Shown here piece after piece: positions 49,111-59,916 of a stretch of DNA of 64,000 bases (its first letter is position 1; each line of letters opens with the position of its first letter). The notes beneath the pieces are model-generated. The model did not search any database, was not told the DNA's origin, and saw nothing but the letters and a program-made list of their open reading frames with translations. This stretch comes from Takakia lepidozioides (taxonomy: Eukaryota; Streptophyta; Takakiopsida; Takakiales; Takakiaceae). The stretch covers positions 45,446,001 through 45,510,000 of the forward strand of contig CM060731.1 of NCBI GenBank assembly GCA_030704615.1, read 5' to 3'. A program made the translations under genes and the position numbers.

Positions 49111-49363
49111 GGCCACACAACAGCAGGTTAGTGCAGGCGAGAAGAAAGTGGCAGCCCCCGTTCTCTTCCTTTCGGAATCTTGACTTCATTTTCAGTTGGC
49201 TGCCTATGAGGAGGCAAGCAGGCTGTAAGGCACAGCTCAGTCCCTCGGTCAGAAAACAAACCAAGGCAGGCGCCAGACAAGATGGGCAGTGCTAAGGTAA
49301 GGAAGAGTACCAGACTAAGCTGCAGGATACCAGACCAAAATTCATGCCAATATGAGGGGAAGT

Positions 49364-50085
49364 TTAGCCAACATCAAACTGTAGAAGATCCCAAGTGTCA
49401 AGTAAATATGGAGGAACATAAGGATAATCCAACAAATGACACAAGGCGTAGGGGTCTGAAATAGGTACAGTAGGTGAGGGAGATCGTTCAGCAAGGGAGA
49501 CAAGATCACTTAAGGTAGTGTAGGGTGCAGGGATTTTGGATTCGCCTCTAGTCAAAGCATTTGCATTAACATTGTCCTTCCCACGCTTGTATGAGATGGT
49601 GAAGTCATAGCCTTGCAAGATTAGAGCCCATCTAGCTAACCTTCCAGTGAGTTCACGATGAGTTAGCAAGGCTTTTAAAGGGAGATGGTCAGTTTCAACG
49701 GTAAAATGACAGCCATGCAAATATTGCCTAAAATATTTGACGCCAAAGATAACGGCAAGGCCTTTCTTGTTAGTGATGGAGTAATTGCGTTCATGTTTAT
49801 CAAGGCGGCGAGAGGCGTAGGCGATGGCATGCTCCTGACCACCTTGAATCTGGCTTAACACAACAGAGATAGCGAGATCACTGGCATCAGTTTGCAAGAG
49901 AAATGGCAAGGTAAAATCAGGATAGGCAAGCACAGGAGCAGAGGCAATTTTGAGCTTCTCAAATGCTGACGTTTCTGCAGTACCCCAGACAAAACGAGCA
50001 TCCTTGGATAACAAGCGAATGAGGGGAGCAGCTAACTTGGCAAACTGAAAAATGAAGCGACGATAGTAAGAACCCAAGCCTAGAA
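49364..50085 (-). pseudogene. Gypsy B RNase H region, 3' side of the split
   Basis: LGLGSYYRRFIFQFAKLAAP, then LLQTDASDLAISVVLSQIQG, IAYASRRLDKHERNYSITNK, FTVETDHLPLKAL and LARWALILQGYDFTISYKRG, the standard gypsy RT-RNase H sequence. It begins right at the junction with element A; the reading frame across the junction would be off by one base even without A. Confidence 0.85.
50081..50085. repeat. Target site duplication TAGAA, left of gypsy element A
   Basis: TAGAA directly precedes the TGTCGCGC end of element A; the same five bases follow its other end at 55027-55031. Five bases is the normal gypsy duplication length. Confidence 0.9.
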
Positions 50086-50158
50086 TGTCGCGCACCTCAC
50101 TTTGGTAAGCTCCCTCCTCAAGTCATAGTTACTCGCTTGATGCGCGCGCCTAACTCCC

Positions 50159-51012
50159 TCCGTGCCTGCCTCAAACTTCACTTCTCTCCGCTTCCGATTC
50201 GCCTGCCTTTCATATCGTTTCCTAGCTTTGGCAATGTTGTACTTTGCGAGCTTCAACAAACGCTCGCGTTCTTCCAGTACCGCCGCTACTGCCGGTTCCT
50301 CAACGTCCTGGGCGGCCCAACTTGTCAGCACCAGAGGTGCTTTTCCATAGACCAATACGAAAGGGGAAACTCCCATTGCGGAGTGTTCTGTGTTATTATA
50401 ACAGAACTTTGCCGCGTCTAAGTGTTCCACCCAGTCTGTTTGGTCTGCCGACACGTAATTCCGCAAGATCTGCTTCACTACGGAATTCACTCTTTCCGTT
50501 TGGCCGTCAGTCGTAGGTCAGAAGGCGGTGCTCATCTTCAGCCTCGTCCCCATCTTCTTCCAAAGTGCCCTCCAAAATTTACTCGTAAACTTTGGATCGC
50601 GGTCCGAGACAATATCCTTCGGGACTCCATGATGCTTTAAGACGTGGGTGAAGTAAAGTCGCCCTGTTTCCTGCGCCGTTGCCGTCTCCTTGGTGGGGAT
50701 GAAATGGCCCATTTTATTGAACCTATCCACCACCACCATGATTGCATCGAATTCTTTTGACAGCGGCATAGCAGTCATGAAATCCATCGAGACGCTTTCC
50801 CAAGTCCCCTCTGGAATCGGCAAAGGTTGTAACAGCCCCGCTTGCTTTTTGTACTCGCTCCGGTTTTGTTGGCATGTGGTGCATGTCTTGACATACTCCT
50901 CTGCCTCCTCCCTCAGTTTGGGCCAGAAATACTCTTTCTTCAAGAGTGCCGCAGTGCGCTTGGCTCCGCCGTGGCCCGCAAGCGGGCTATCTCTGATCCC
51001 TCCCTTCGGCAC
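50159..51012 (-). pseudogene. Gypsy A integrase
   Basis: GHGGAKRTAALLKKEYFWP and YVKTCTTCQQNRSEY form the zinc-binding region, then SVSMDFMTAMP, DIVSDRDPKFTSKFWRAL and, after a TGA stop (near 50520), TTDGQTERVNSVVKQILRNY with the catalytic Glu. SAMGVSPFVLVYGKAP and a basic region follow. The C-terminus runs into the truncated LTR; no chromodomain is seen. Confidence 0.85.
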
Positions 51013-51087
51013 GTAGAGACGCTTTTGCTTATACCGGAGCAGTCAATTTTGCAAGTGGAACTGCGATTTAACCCCCATCCTCAAGTC

Positions 51088-51831
51088 CTACATCACGGAC
51101 TTCGCCAGCTCATCCTTCCGGCAAGCCTTCCGGATCTTCCTTTGGAGCGCCGTCTCGCCCCTGTACACCAACATGAGCTGCTGCTTTCTACTTAAAGCAT
51201 CGGCCACCACGTTGTCCCGTCCCGGTTTGTACTGGATATCTACGTCGAACACCGCCAAAGTATCTTGCCACCTAAGTTGTTTTGGGGACAACTTAGGCTG
51301 CGTGGCAAAATACTTCATTGTGACATTGTCCGTGAACACCTTCACTGGGTTGGAACCAACATAGTGGCGCCAAAGCTCAAGACAGTGCACCACCGCCTTC
51401 ATCTCTTTCTCATGCGTCGGCCACCTTCGCTCCACTTTATTCAGTTTCTTACTTTCGTAAGCCACTGGACGTCCATCTTGCATCAGTACACCCCCAATCG
51501 CGAAGTCCGACGCATCTGTATGAATCTCAAACGGACGATCGAACTCCGGGATTTTCAAGACTGGAGCTTCCGCCATCCGCTGCTTCAATTCAGCAAAAGC
51601 TTGGCCACAAAAGGTGTTCCATGCCCAGACTTTGGATTTACACAGAAGGTCTGACAGCGGCCCCGCGATCTTGGCGAAATTTCTCACATACTTCCGGTAA
51701 TAGGAGGCGAGTCCTAGGAAGGATCGCACTCCCGGGACCGAAGTCGGAGGCTCCCAGTCCAAGATTGCCCTCACCTTCATGTCATCCATTCTGATCCCAT
51801 CCTGTGTAATCACATGCCCCAGGAACTCCAC
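51088..51831 (-). pseudogene. Gypsy A RNase H region
   Basis: VEFLGHVITQDGIRMDD, SFLGLASYYRKYVRNFAKIA, FEIHTDASDFAIGGVLMQDG, YESKKLNKVERRWPTHEKEM, VFTDNVTMKYFATQPKLSPK and YKPGRDNVVADALSRK, the usual RT tail and RNase H with TDAS. A stop separates it from the reverse transcriptase frame (KAS then TAG near 51853, where relatives have lysine). Confidence 0.85.
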
Positions 51832-51852
51832 TTTTGTGACCCCGAATTCGCA

Positions 51853-52779
51853 CTATGAAGCTTTAGCATACAGCTTCCCTTCCCACAATTTCTGGAACAC
51901 CCTTTTGAGGTGCTCCAGGTGCTCCTCCTTTGTTTTCGAATACACCAAGATGTCGTCGATGTACACGATCACAAAGTCATCCAACCACTCCTGGAAAAGG
52001 CTGTTCATCAGCGTGCTAAAGGTCGCGGGAGCGTTGGTGAGTCCAAAAGGCATCACCAAGAATTCATATGAACCATACCTTGTCCTGCACGCGGTCTTTT
52101 CCTCATCTCCTTCCGCCACTCGAATTTGATGATAGCCGGAGTGCAGATCGATCCGGCTAAAATACTTCGCTCCTGCCAACCGATCGAAAAGGTCGTCGAT
52201 CCTTGGCAAAGGGTACCGGTTTTTGATAGTCATCTTATTCAAAGTCCTGTCACACATCCGCAGCGTCCCATCCTTCTTGTCTACGAATAGCACCGGGGCT
52301 CCGTAAGGTGACTTACTCGGCCGGATGTACCCCTTTGACATTAGATCTTTGAGCTGAGTCTTCAGCTCGACCAACTCTCTGTGGCTCAACCGGTAGGGCG
52401 CCTTGGCAGGCGGTTCTGATCCCGGTATCACCTCAATCTTGTGGTCAACTCCTCTTCGCGGTGGCAAGCCGCTTGGTAAATCCTCCGGCATCACATCCTG
52501 GTATTTCTCCAAAATCCCCTTGATCCAATCTGGGCTCGGCTCCCCATTGCCTTCTCCCTTCACTTCTCTAATGTAAAGCAAAAACTGGGGCTCGTGTGCC
52601 TCCTCCACGGCCCACTCCCTTGCTGACAGAAGGTTTATTCGCCCTCCCACGGGTTTGGGCGTTTCCGACACTCGTAAGACCTCGCCACCATTCCCACATG
52701 GCAGCGTGACTACTCTCTTGCGGCCATCTACGACCGCTCCGGATTTGCTCAAAAAGATCATCCCCAAAATGAGATCCAC
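51853..52779 (-). pseudogene. Gypsy A reverse transcriptase
   Basis: [83 protein letters not shown] and the catalytic box [18 protein letters not shown], all in one frame of 308 codons. The frame ends at the TAG that separates it from the RNase H part. Confidence 0.9.
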
Positions 52780-52818
52780 TCCATCGATCTCGCAGATGGT
52801 GAAGTTCTCACGTCCCTC

Positions 52819-53235
52819 CTAACTCCCCAGTTGAAGAGGAACATCAAACGCCAACCTTGTCGCCAATTGCGGTTCTCCTTTGGCAGAACGCACCTCAATA
52901 GAGGCCCCCACGTCACTTGTCGTGAGTCCCAGCTTTTGTGCCGTTGCCGGTGTCATGAAGGAGTGCGACGCTCCTGTGTCCACCAACAACGACACGTTAG
53001 TTCCGGATATTATCCCATCCACGAACAATAACTGACTCCCTTTACGTAAGGCGCCAGTTTCCTGATACAACTCACAAGAAAATTTGCCTACCTTGCAAGT
53101 CCTGGCGACCACCGCTTCCACCAAACGACTGATGGTATCTTCCGACAGCTCTGTGGTCGCCCGAGTCATGTTCAATTGTCGGGGCTTCGTGCACTTCTTG
53201 GCCATGTGCCCGGGCTCCCCGCAATTGAAACACAC
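52819..53235 (-). pseudogene. Gypsy A zinc knuckle and aspartic protease
   Basis: CFNCGEPGHMAKKC is a CCHC zinc knuckle at the gag end; VSLLVDTGASHSFMTPATAQ holds the protease active site DTGA. The frame is closed by a stop at 52819, before the reverse transcriptase frame. Confidence 0.85.
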
Positions 53236-53420
53236 TCCATGAAAGGTCGCCTTCTGTCCGCCATAGGCCGCTCCACCCGCTTTTCCTTTCGAAGCACCGG
53301 TTGCTGCCTTGACTTGTGAAGGCCCTCCCTTCGATTTCCACGTGCCATTGTCGCCGCGTGGCCTATCCCACTTCTTTTCCGGTCGGAAGGAGTCACCTTC
53401 CCGCCGGATCTTCTTGTGGT

Positions 53421-54251
53421 TCAGCTCCGTACGGCCTTGTCTTTTACCCTTAGGGACATCCGAGAAACATTCAGCCTCTCAATTGTCTCGTTCAAAGTCT
53501 TAGGTGGCTTCTCCTCCAACTTCCGCCTAGCCCATGGGGCCAGTCCTGCCACAAAGTTGAAGACCATTTCTGGTTCTGCCATGTCCGCGACTTCGAGCAA
53601 TAGCACATTGAAAGCCTGGACATATCCCCGAATGTCATCTGTTTGCTTCAAATTCCTCATCTTGTCCCGGGCGAGCCAGGATGCGTTGAGGGGCACAAAC
53701 TGCCTCTTCATCAATTCCTTGAACCCACTCCAGTCCAAGGTTTCCGGGCTTGGACCTCGGTCGTGAAGGCGTTTCCGCCACCATTGTTGAGCATAGCCCC
53801 TCAAATAGGTGGGAGCCACTTCCACCCGATCCTCATCACTCAATTTGGCCGCCCGGAAGTACTGCTCTAGCTCCAAGAGCCAGTTGTTGAGTGCCTTCCG
53901 ATTTTGGACGCCCTCGAAGGTGCCGGGTTCCTTAGGCTTCACATTAAACTTTGCCTGAGTGGAAGTGACATTAGCTGCCTTCAACACGTCTTTCAACGTC
54001 CCGCCAAATTGCGCCAACAACCCTTCCCAAAAGGCTTCTGGCATGGGAGGCATCTGTTGGTCGGTCGGAGCTCTCAGGGATTCCTCAGGCTCCGACTCCT
54101 CAGATTCCTCCCGCTCTTGAGCGGCCTCGTTTTCGGAAACATGCATCGCTTCCTCAAACGGCCACCTCGGTGACACGTCGCCCCCATCGGGCTCACCAGG
54201 ATCATCATCTTTTGGGCCGTTCCGCTTTCGCTTTGGCTTGCCCGACCCCAT
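53421..54251 (-). pseudogene. Gypsy A gag (capsid)
   Basis: Starts at ATG 54251 (MGSGKPKRKRNGPKDDDPGE), with an acidic region, then the retrotransposon gag domain: FEGVQNRKALNNWLLELEQY, YLRGYAQQWWRKRL and LDWSGFKELMKRQFVPLNAS, then MVFNFVAGLAPWARRKLEEK. The link to the zinc knuckle is out of frame between about 53240 and 53420. Confidence 0.85.
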
Positions 54252-54286
54252 GATGCTCCCAAGGACGATCGCGTACTGAACTCTAA

Positions 54287-54298
54287 GCTCTGATACCA
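54287..54298 (-). promoter_or_regulatory. Primer-binding site of gypsy element A
   Basis: TGGTATCAGAGC on the minus strand, two bases inside the LTR end, is complementary to the 3' end of the initiator methionine tRNA and primes minus-strand DNA synthesis. Confidence 0.85.
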
Positions 54299-54300
54299 AG

Positions 54301-55026
54301 TGTCGCGCACCTCACTTCAGTAAGCTCCCTCCTCAAGTCATAGTTACTCGCTTGATGCGCGCGCCTAACTCCCAACCTGGCCGCCGGGCCAACTTGGAGC
54401 TCCGGCTGCTCACCGGGGCATAACGGTCCCCCTTTGATCTCCCAAAGAACCCTCCAACGATTTGGAACCAGCGGAATTCCCTTTGGTAGTTGGCAGTCCG
54501 GAACAGCTCCCCACTCTTTGGTCGCTTTCCGGCTCGCTCGCTTACTCACTAGTTTTTGGTCACCAATGGGCTTGCACCGTTCTCGGGGTTACTACTCCAT
54601 ATATATACTTCTGTAGCTGTCCGCGGGGGTTTCACAAACAACCATGCCATTTTATGGCGAACCACCACGAACACCCTCGACTCCCGGTGATGAGTCGCGG
54701 TGAGTCTTGGCCCACCCACCACGGCCCCTATGGACCGTGATGAGTCCCAAGACTCCCCACGACTCCCACCACGAGGTCTCCGCCCCAGGGTGAGTCCTAT
54801 GCCACCCCCACTAAGTCCCGCTAAGCTACCACCACCCCTTGTGGAGCCACCCCCACTGCAACCCGGTGTGCGGGGCTCCACCTAGTGAGCGCCTCCGCCT
54901 CCTTGAGTGCCTTGGGCACTCAAGGGTGCTTCAGCCCCCCCATACCTATCGCTGCCACTGCCCCCACCACAGGGGCAGTCCCTCTTGTGTCCCGACCCCC
55001 TGCCCTCAAGGCAAAGGGCCGCGACA
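54301..55026 (-). repeat. 5' LTR of gypsy element A
   Basis: 726 bp with inverted ends TGTCGCG / CGCGACA. Only its first 73 bases (54301-54373) are matched by the other end of the element at 50086-50158. Confidence 0.85.
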
Positions 55027-55031
55027 TAGAA

Positions 55032-55967
55032 GGCTTTAACGCATCTTTTATCCCGAGGGGCTGGATAGTTCCACAAAGCTTGGATCTTGGCAGGGTCTGG
55101 ACTGATGCCAGCAGCAGAAAGCAGTTGGCCCAAGAAATGGAGCTGTTCCATACATAAATCACACTTCTTGGCCTTAACCTTAAGCCCAGCGGCATGAAGC
55201 CTGCACACAACCCGCTGTAAATCCAACAGATGAGCATCAAAAGTTGTAGAGTAAATGTTGATGTCATCGATGTAAACCAAGGCACATTCCCAACAAAGGT
55301 TTCCTAAAATGATATCCATTAGGCGCTGAAATGTGGTAGTGGCGTTGCAAAAGCCAAAAGGCATGGTTTCAAATTGAAAGAGGCCCATCCTGCAAGTGAA
55401 GGCAGTTTTCTCTTTAGCAGTAGCAGTTAAAGGAACTTGCCAAAAGCCAGAGGCTAAATCTAAGGAAGAGAAGATAGTGGCCCCATTAAGTTGATCTAGC
55501 GTTTCATTGATGTGCGACAAAGGGTAAACATCCCTCTTAGTGATGGCAACGCAAAAGCGGGTTGAGCCATCCTTTTTACCCACCAATACAATGGGATTGG
55601 CCCAAGGAGATATGGAGGGCGTAATGACACCAGCATCAAGCATTTTTGTAATCTCATCCTGAATGACCTTGCGCTCACGTACACTCTCCATGTAGGCATG
55701 TTGTTTGATAGGCTTACCATCCGTGATGATGTCATGATCCAGAAGGGTTGTACAGCCCAAGTCATGAAGCCCTTGACTGAAGATGTCGAGATTGTCACGT
55801 AGAAACTGGTGCAGGCGACTAATCTGCTGGGGAGCAAGGTGATCACCTACCTTGATATCCTTTAATACTTGCTGGAAATGTTGCTCTGCCTCCGGAGTAA
55901 ATGGGCCTTTGTCAGTGGAACCAGAGTGAGACGCAAAGGCCTGGAGTTGGTCCATAGGGGAGTCCAC
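55032..55967 (-). pseudogene. Gypsy B reverse transcriptase, 5' side of the split
   Basis: Contains WANPIVLVGKKDGSTRFCVA, YPLSHINETLDQLNGATIFS, FQFETMPFGFCNATTTFQRL and the catalytic box ALVYIDDINIYSTTFDAHLL, then FLGQLLSAAGISPDPAKIQA. At 55032 it is cut by element A. It belongs to a different gypsy lineage from A, judging by the sequence around the YIDD box and the protease. Confidence 0.9.
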
Positions 55968-56432
55968 CAGCCCAATATCATGAAGACTGAGACCTTTCTA
56001 AACAGAGGTCAGCTCAGACAAAGGAGTAGCAGGGAGTCTAGCAAGGACCTGACCCCTACGTATACAGATGTTGATGCGTTCAGGATTAGCAAGAAGTAAC
56101 CGGACCTCACCTTTAAAACCTCGGTCTAAACCCCAGAAGCAATCAGACAGTGCTTTTGGAGGGTAAGTTTCTTCCAGCCCTCAATCTCAAGGAAATGACC
56201 TGTAGGGCAAGCAAAAGCTAGACCTGTAGGTATTATGCGCTGAGAAAAAGCAGGGATGATAAAGTCAACAGGAGAACGTAACAAAAGAGAGTTCTTTGCC
56301 ACGGGCAGTGGAGGTCCAGATTTCTTACCTGGTGGAGGGAATGCCATTGATACAAGGTAGCACCGATTGGGTGGAACTGGCTGAACCTGGCCCAATTATA
56401 TGCAAACCCACCTGCTCCTTCATCTGCTCAGC

Positions 56433-56969
56433 TTAAAGCTTGAGACTAGAATAGTTGGCCATAGAGGTCCCAGCAGCAATGGTAACATGGTTTAGATTCA
56501 CCTTGTAGGGTTGCCCTTCACCACCATTGTGAAGACACATAATGTTATTCATGATGTCTATGCTGGCCTCTGCACCCTTCATCCAATCCAGACCCAGCAA
56601 AACTTGCTCACCCATGGTGACAATGCAGGTTAGCAAGACAATTTTCCCACTAATGCAGATAGGTAAGGTGACTAACCCGATAGGTTCATAAGCCGTGCCA
56701 TCAGCTATGGTAACCACAAGACCATGAGCAGAGCCAATCTTTAATCCAAGAATGCGAACTGTGCTAAGTGGAATGGTAGACATGGTACAGCCCGTATCAA
56801 TAAAACATGGAAAGGAAAGGTGGCCTACATGGCATTGTGTCATCAACGGGTGAATACGGTCCCGACTGACACGTTTATAGGTGTCACAATGCATGAGTTT
56901 GAAATCACGAGAAAGAACAGCACTTACCAGCGTGTTGGGGTTCTTACCATGGTCATCTGGCACCCTCAC
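56433..56969 (-). pseudogene. Gypsy B aspartic protease region
   Basis: LSFPCFIDTGCTMSTIPLST carries the active-site DTG, followed by LVVTIADGTAYEPIG and EQVLLGLDWMKGAEASIDI, typical of retroviral-type proteases of gypsy elements. A stop closes the frame at 56433 before the reverse transcriptase part. Confidence 0.8.
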
Positions 56970-57955
56970 AGACGACCTGGTTCGTTTAAAGTACCCTGCT
57001 GTTTCTTATCCCTTTGTACCTGTTCAATTAGGGCAGGCAAGTCAGATTGGTAAGGGCACCACCTGGTGTAATGCTTGATGGACTTGCAAATCATGCAAGC
57101 CACCACTGAGGTCCTGGTGTCATGATGCATGCCAGCATAGGCTTTACTTTGAGTCCCGGATCTGGTAGGGACTGCAGGGTTCCAGCCTACCTCAGCCTTG
57201 AAGGCTTGCAGCTCTCCCCGGATTTCATTACGAAAGGATGACAATTCATGCACAATGGAAGGGACCAGATCTGCTGCAATACCTTTCACCCCAGGGTCCC
57301 CATCAGTAGGCTCTACACAGTGACTCTCACTAGCGAGATGAGTGTGTTTCGTGGTGGCAACTTTAGACAGGCCTGCCTTAGCAACTTTGAGACGTAATCG
57401 TTCTTCAATCAATTCCACCATTTCATCTTCAGTGGTGTAAGACTGTTTTTGCAAAAACACTTTCTCAGCAGGTGACAAGCCTTTTACAAAACAATGTTTC
57501 AAAATAGCAAGTCTCTCTGATGTAATCAAAACCGACTTACAAATTGCAGTTCGTAAATCAGTGTAGTATTTCCACACACTGTCGCCATAATGAAATTTTA
57601 AGTCTGGTGTGGTGTAAGCTATGGGCTTTTCTTCACGAAAGAGCTTGCGAGCCAACTCTCTAGCCTCGACCCACGTAAGATCAATTTTGTCCTTAATGTT
57701 GGACTCAAATAGTTGCCTGGCCTCTCCCTTGAGACAGATCCGAAAGGACTTGACTTGGAATCGTGGAGGAACCCCATTCATTTCAATGTTGATTTCAAAA
57801 AATTCCAAGAAGTCACCTGTCAAAATGTCTTTATAGCATATGACAGTCTGAAAAAAGCAGCCAAAGATCATGGGGACCCACTGATGAGACAACCAAGGCT
57901 GGCAGACAGATGTTGTTGTACTCAGGGTATTGTTGCTTATGCATTCGCTCTCCAT
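56966..57955 (-). pseudogene. Gypsy B gag
   Basis: A 329-codon frame with the retrotransposon gag layout (RFQVKSFRICLKGEARQLFE, LTWVEARELARKLFREEKPI, LAILKHCFVKGLSPAEKVFL) and a CCHC-like knuckle CMICKSIKHYTRWCPY at the C-terminal side. The listed start is only the first ATG-containing frame limit; the true N-terminus may lie further right. Confidence 0.8.
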
Positions 57956-58027
57956 GATCAGATTTTCGTGGAGTAGTGTCCGGAGCCTCAGATTGTTTCA
58001 GCAACATCTTCAAAAGGGGGGGCAATT

Positions 58028-59183
58028 TCAAATAACCCCCATGGCTTTACACAGCTCGTCCAAATCAAATGTGGGCTGAGGCACAGTTGCCGGATCTTTG
58101 TGATCTCCGGACGACTCTCCATTTTCCATATCATTCTTTTCATTAGTTGCTGTCTCTTCCCTCTCCTCCGCTGCACGTTTTTCCAACTCATTCAGTCCCG
58201 TTGTTTCTTCTGCTTCCCTTTCTAGCATAGATCTTGTATATACAGGCATGAGAAGAGAATGTCACGGCTACCTGTCCGAAGGAGCACTAAGCTACGAGTC
58301 CCACCCAGACACATAGTGGGAGGTGATGAAGCGGTGCTTGTGCAGCAGGTACACTCCTTCGCCCAAGAATGCCCACAGCTCGCCAAAAAGCCACGCGCAC
58401 AATGCTGCGCACTACTTTCTCTTTCACCAACAACGTGTGTGCAGGATAGGTTCGAGCTTCCTCGGCCTTGTAGAGACCTACCGTTTCACGCCGAAAACAC
58501 CCCCCCGGAAAGATCAACACATCACTAGGACAAAAAGGAAATTCAGAGTTAGGGATACCCGTGATGAGCTCTTCCCAAGTAGGATCCCGGGTAGGGGCTG
58601 GCGGAACTCGAGGTCTTAAATTAGCAAGCAGGATAGATAGATGTTCCTCCCGTAACCAGTTCCCACAAGCGTAGAGGGCTCGGCTTGTCAGGAGGTAGGA
58701 AGCTCTCAAGCTCCACATCCAATTCTCGACTCACAGAGAATTGTGGGATGCCCAAGACAGCCCAGCTAAGCTTCTCACCACCCTCCAACTGTTCTTTGGC
58801 ACTAGCAAGGGGGATTTGTAGAGTGACTTCCCTGGAGTGAAGTTTGAGGAGCAGGCGCGCAGCATAGGCCCCCTGAAGTGATTCACGAATGTGCCTGCTC
58901 TGCTCCCGCTGCTATGCTTTGGTACGTATGGGCTTTGCAGGCTTCCTTGCGCGCAGTTTCCTCAAATGTTTTGGCCCAGAACTCCGAAGGCGTGTCCAAC
59001 GGGAGCTCAGGGCGCGGAAGAGGTTCTCCTTCCGGGTAATCAACAAAAACCAACTGCTCAGGCAACAGGTTGCGCGCAAGCTCGCAAATGTAGCGAGATT
59101 CCAACGCCGGAGTCTGCTTCAAGCGCGGGACCTCAAATTGATCAAGTTCAAACCAACCACGTTCAGAACTGGAAGCCATCGCG
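58028..59183 (-). other. Leader frames of gypsy element B
   Basis: Three frames lie between gag and the right LTR: 58249-58028 (MPVYTRSMLEREAEETTG, acidic and polar), 58718-58287, and 59183 leftward (MASSSERGWFELDQFEVPRL). The first resembles the polar N-terminus common before gag in plant elements. The others have no recognisable domain. They may be parts of one damaged leader frame. Confidence 0.5.
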
Positions 59184-59375
59184 CTTGTTTGCCAAACTCT
59201 CAAAACACAAGAAAACACGAGCAGTCAAACTCCTCCTCTCTCTATCTGCGTGCGAGACAACAGCCGTCATTTTGCCACCCCTCTCCCTGCAATCATGCAG
59301 AATCCCCCGTACCCAATCTACTGCTCCGTACTCACTAAATCCTCTATCAACGACTTTAGTTACCTCGCATCTCTA

Positions 59376-59916
59376 TGATTCCGGCGCTATGGGTTCGTTC
59401 CCCTTCCTCTACCGGACTTGACCCTATCTGGGGAATGTAGTCAGTAAAAAGGCCTGGCATAGAAGACGAAATCTTTCTAAGAAGACGCCACAGACCCAGA
59501 CCTTCAACACTTTCATCCAACCACTTAGGCACACCGTTACGCCCAACGTACGCTCGCGTAAGACTCAAAAGCCACCACCCTCACTACCATGGCAGTGAGG
59601 CTTAAATAGCATTAGGTCATAATCTAATCTTAGTGTCATGTGACACTTACACATAGGTCCACCAGATGTCATTCCAGCATAGCCATAGAAAAAAGCCATA
59701 TCACCCGGTCCCATCCTAATCTGATCCTAAACTAGCTGTTAGAATAAGACAGCCCCTAATAAAGCCATCAGCTCTCGCCAGCTCATCCTCATGCGCAAGG
59801 TGTAAGTCCATCCAGCTTTCATCCAGGCTTCGTCCATCCCTTAAATCATCCGGAGCGCATCCCTCCTCCATCCATCCATGTTGAAAAGTAAGGTGAGAAG
59901 GAATCCCAGCTCCACA
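59376..59916 (-). repeat. Right LTR of gypsy element B
   Basis: 541 bp, ends TG and CA on the element strand, matches 46979-47519. Differences between the two LTRs are scattered single bases, so the insertion is not recent. Confidence 0.85.

Larger units (their letters stand above)
50086..55026 (-). mobile_element. Ty3/gypsy LTR retrotransposon A, nested in B, with deleted 3' LTR
   Basis: Complete ends TGTCGCGC and CCGCGACA with TAGAA duplicated outside. The 5' LTR on the element strand is 54301-55026 (726 bp). It is followed by a primer-binding site TGGTATCAGAGC (complement 54287-54298, initiator methionine tRNA type), then gag, zinc knuckle, protease, reverse transcriptase, RNase H and integrase. 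On the 3' side only 73 bases of LTR remain (50086-50158), identical in extent to 54301-54373, and they join directly to integrase coding sequence. About 650 bp of the 3' LTR, the polypurine tract and the integrase end have therefore been lost. Stops in pol make the copy inactive. Confidence 0.9.
46979..59916 (-). mobile_element. Ty3/gypsy LTR retrotransposon B, split by a nested element
   Basis: Two LTRs of about 541 bp frame an internal region on the minus strand in the order gag, protease, reverse transcriptase, RNase H, integrase, the Ty3/gypsy order. Element A (50086-55026) sits between the reverse transcriptase end (NYPAPRDKRCVKAF at 55035) and the RNase H start (LGLGSYYRRFIFQFAKLAAP at 50085). 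Extra leader frames lie between the right LTR and gag. No common flanking target duplication is seen outside the LTRs (the right flank starts TGCCC; the left flank ends in TACC/AG), so one end may have recombined. Confidence 0.85.

Noticed and set aside
53904-54885. Plus-strand frames over the gypsy A gag and LTR
   Set aside because: Antisense shadows of gag or within the LTR, without recognisable domains.
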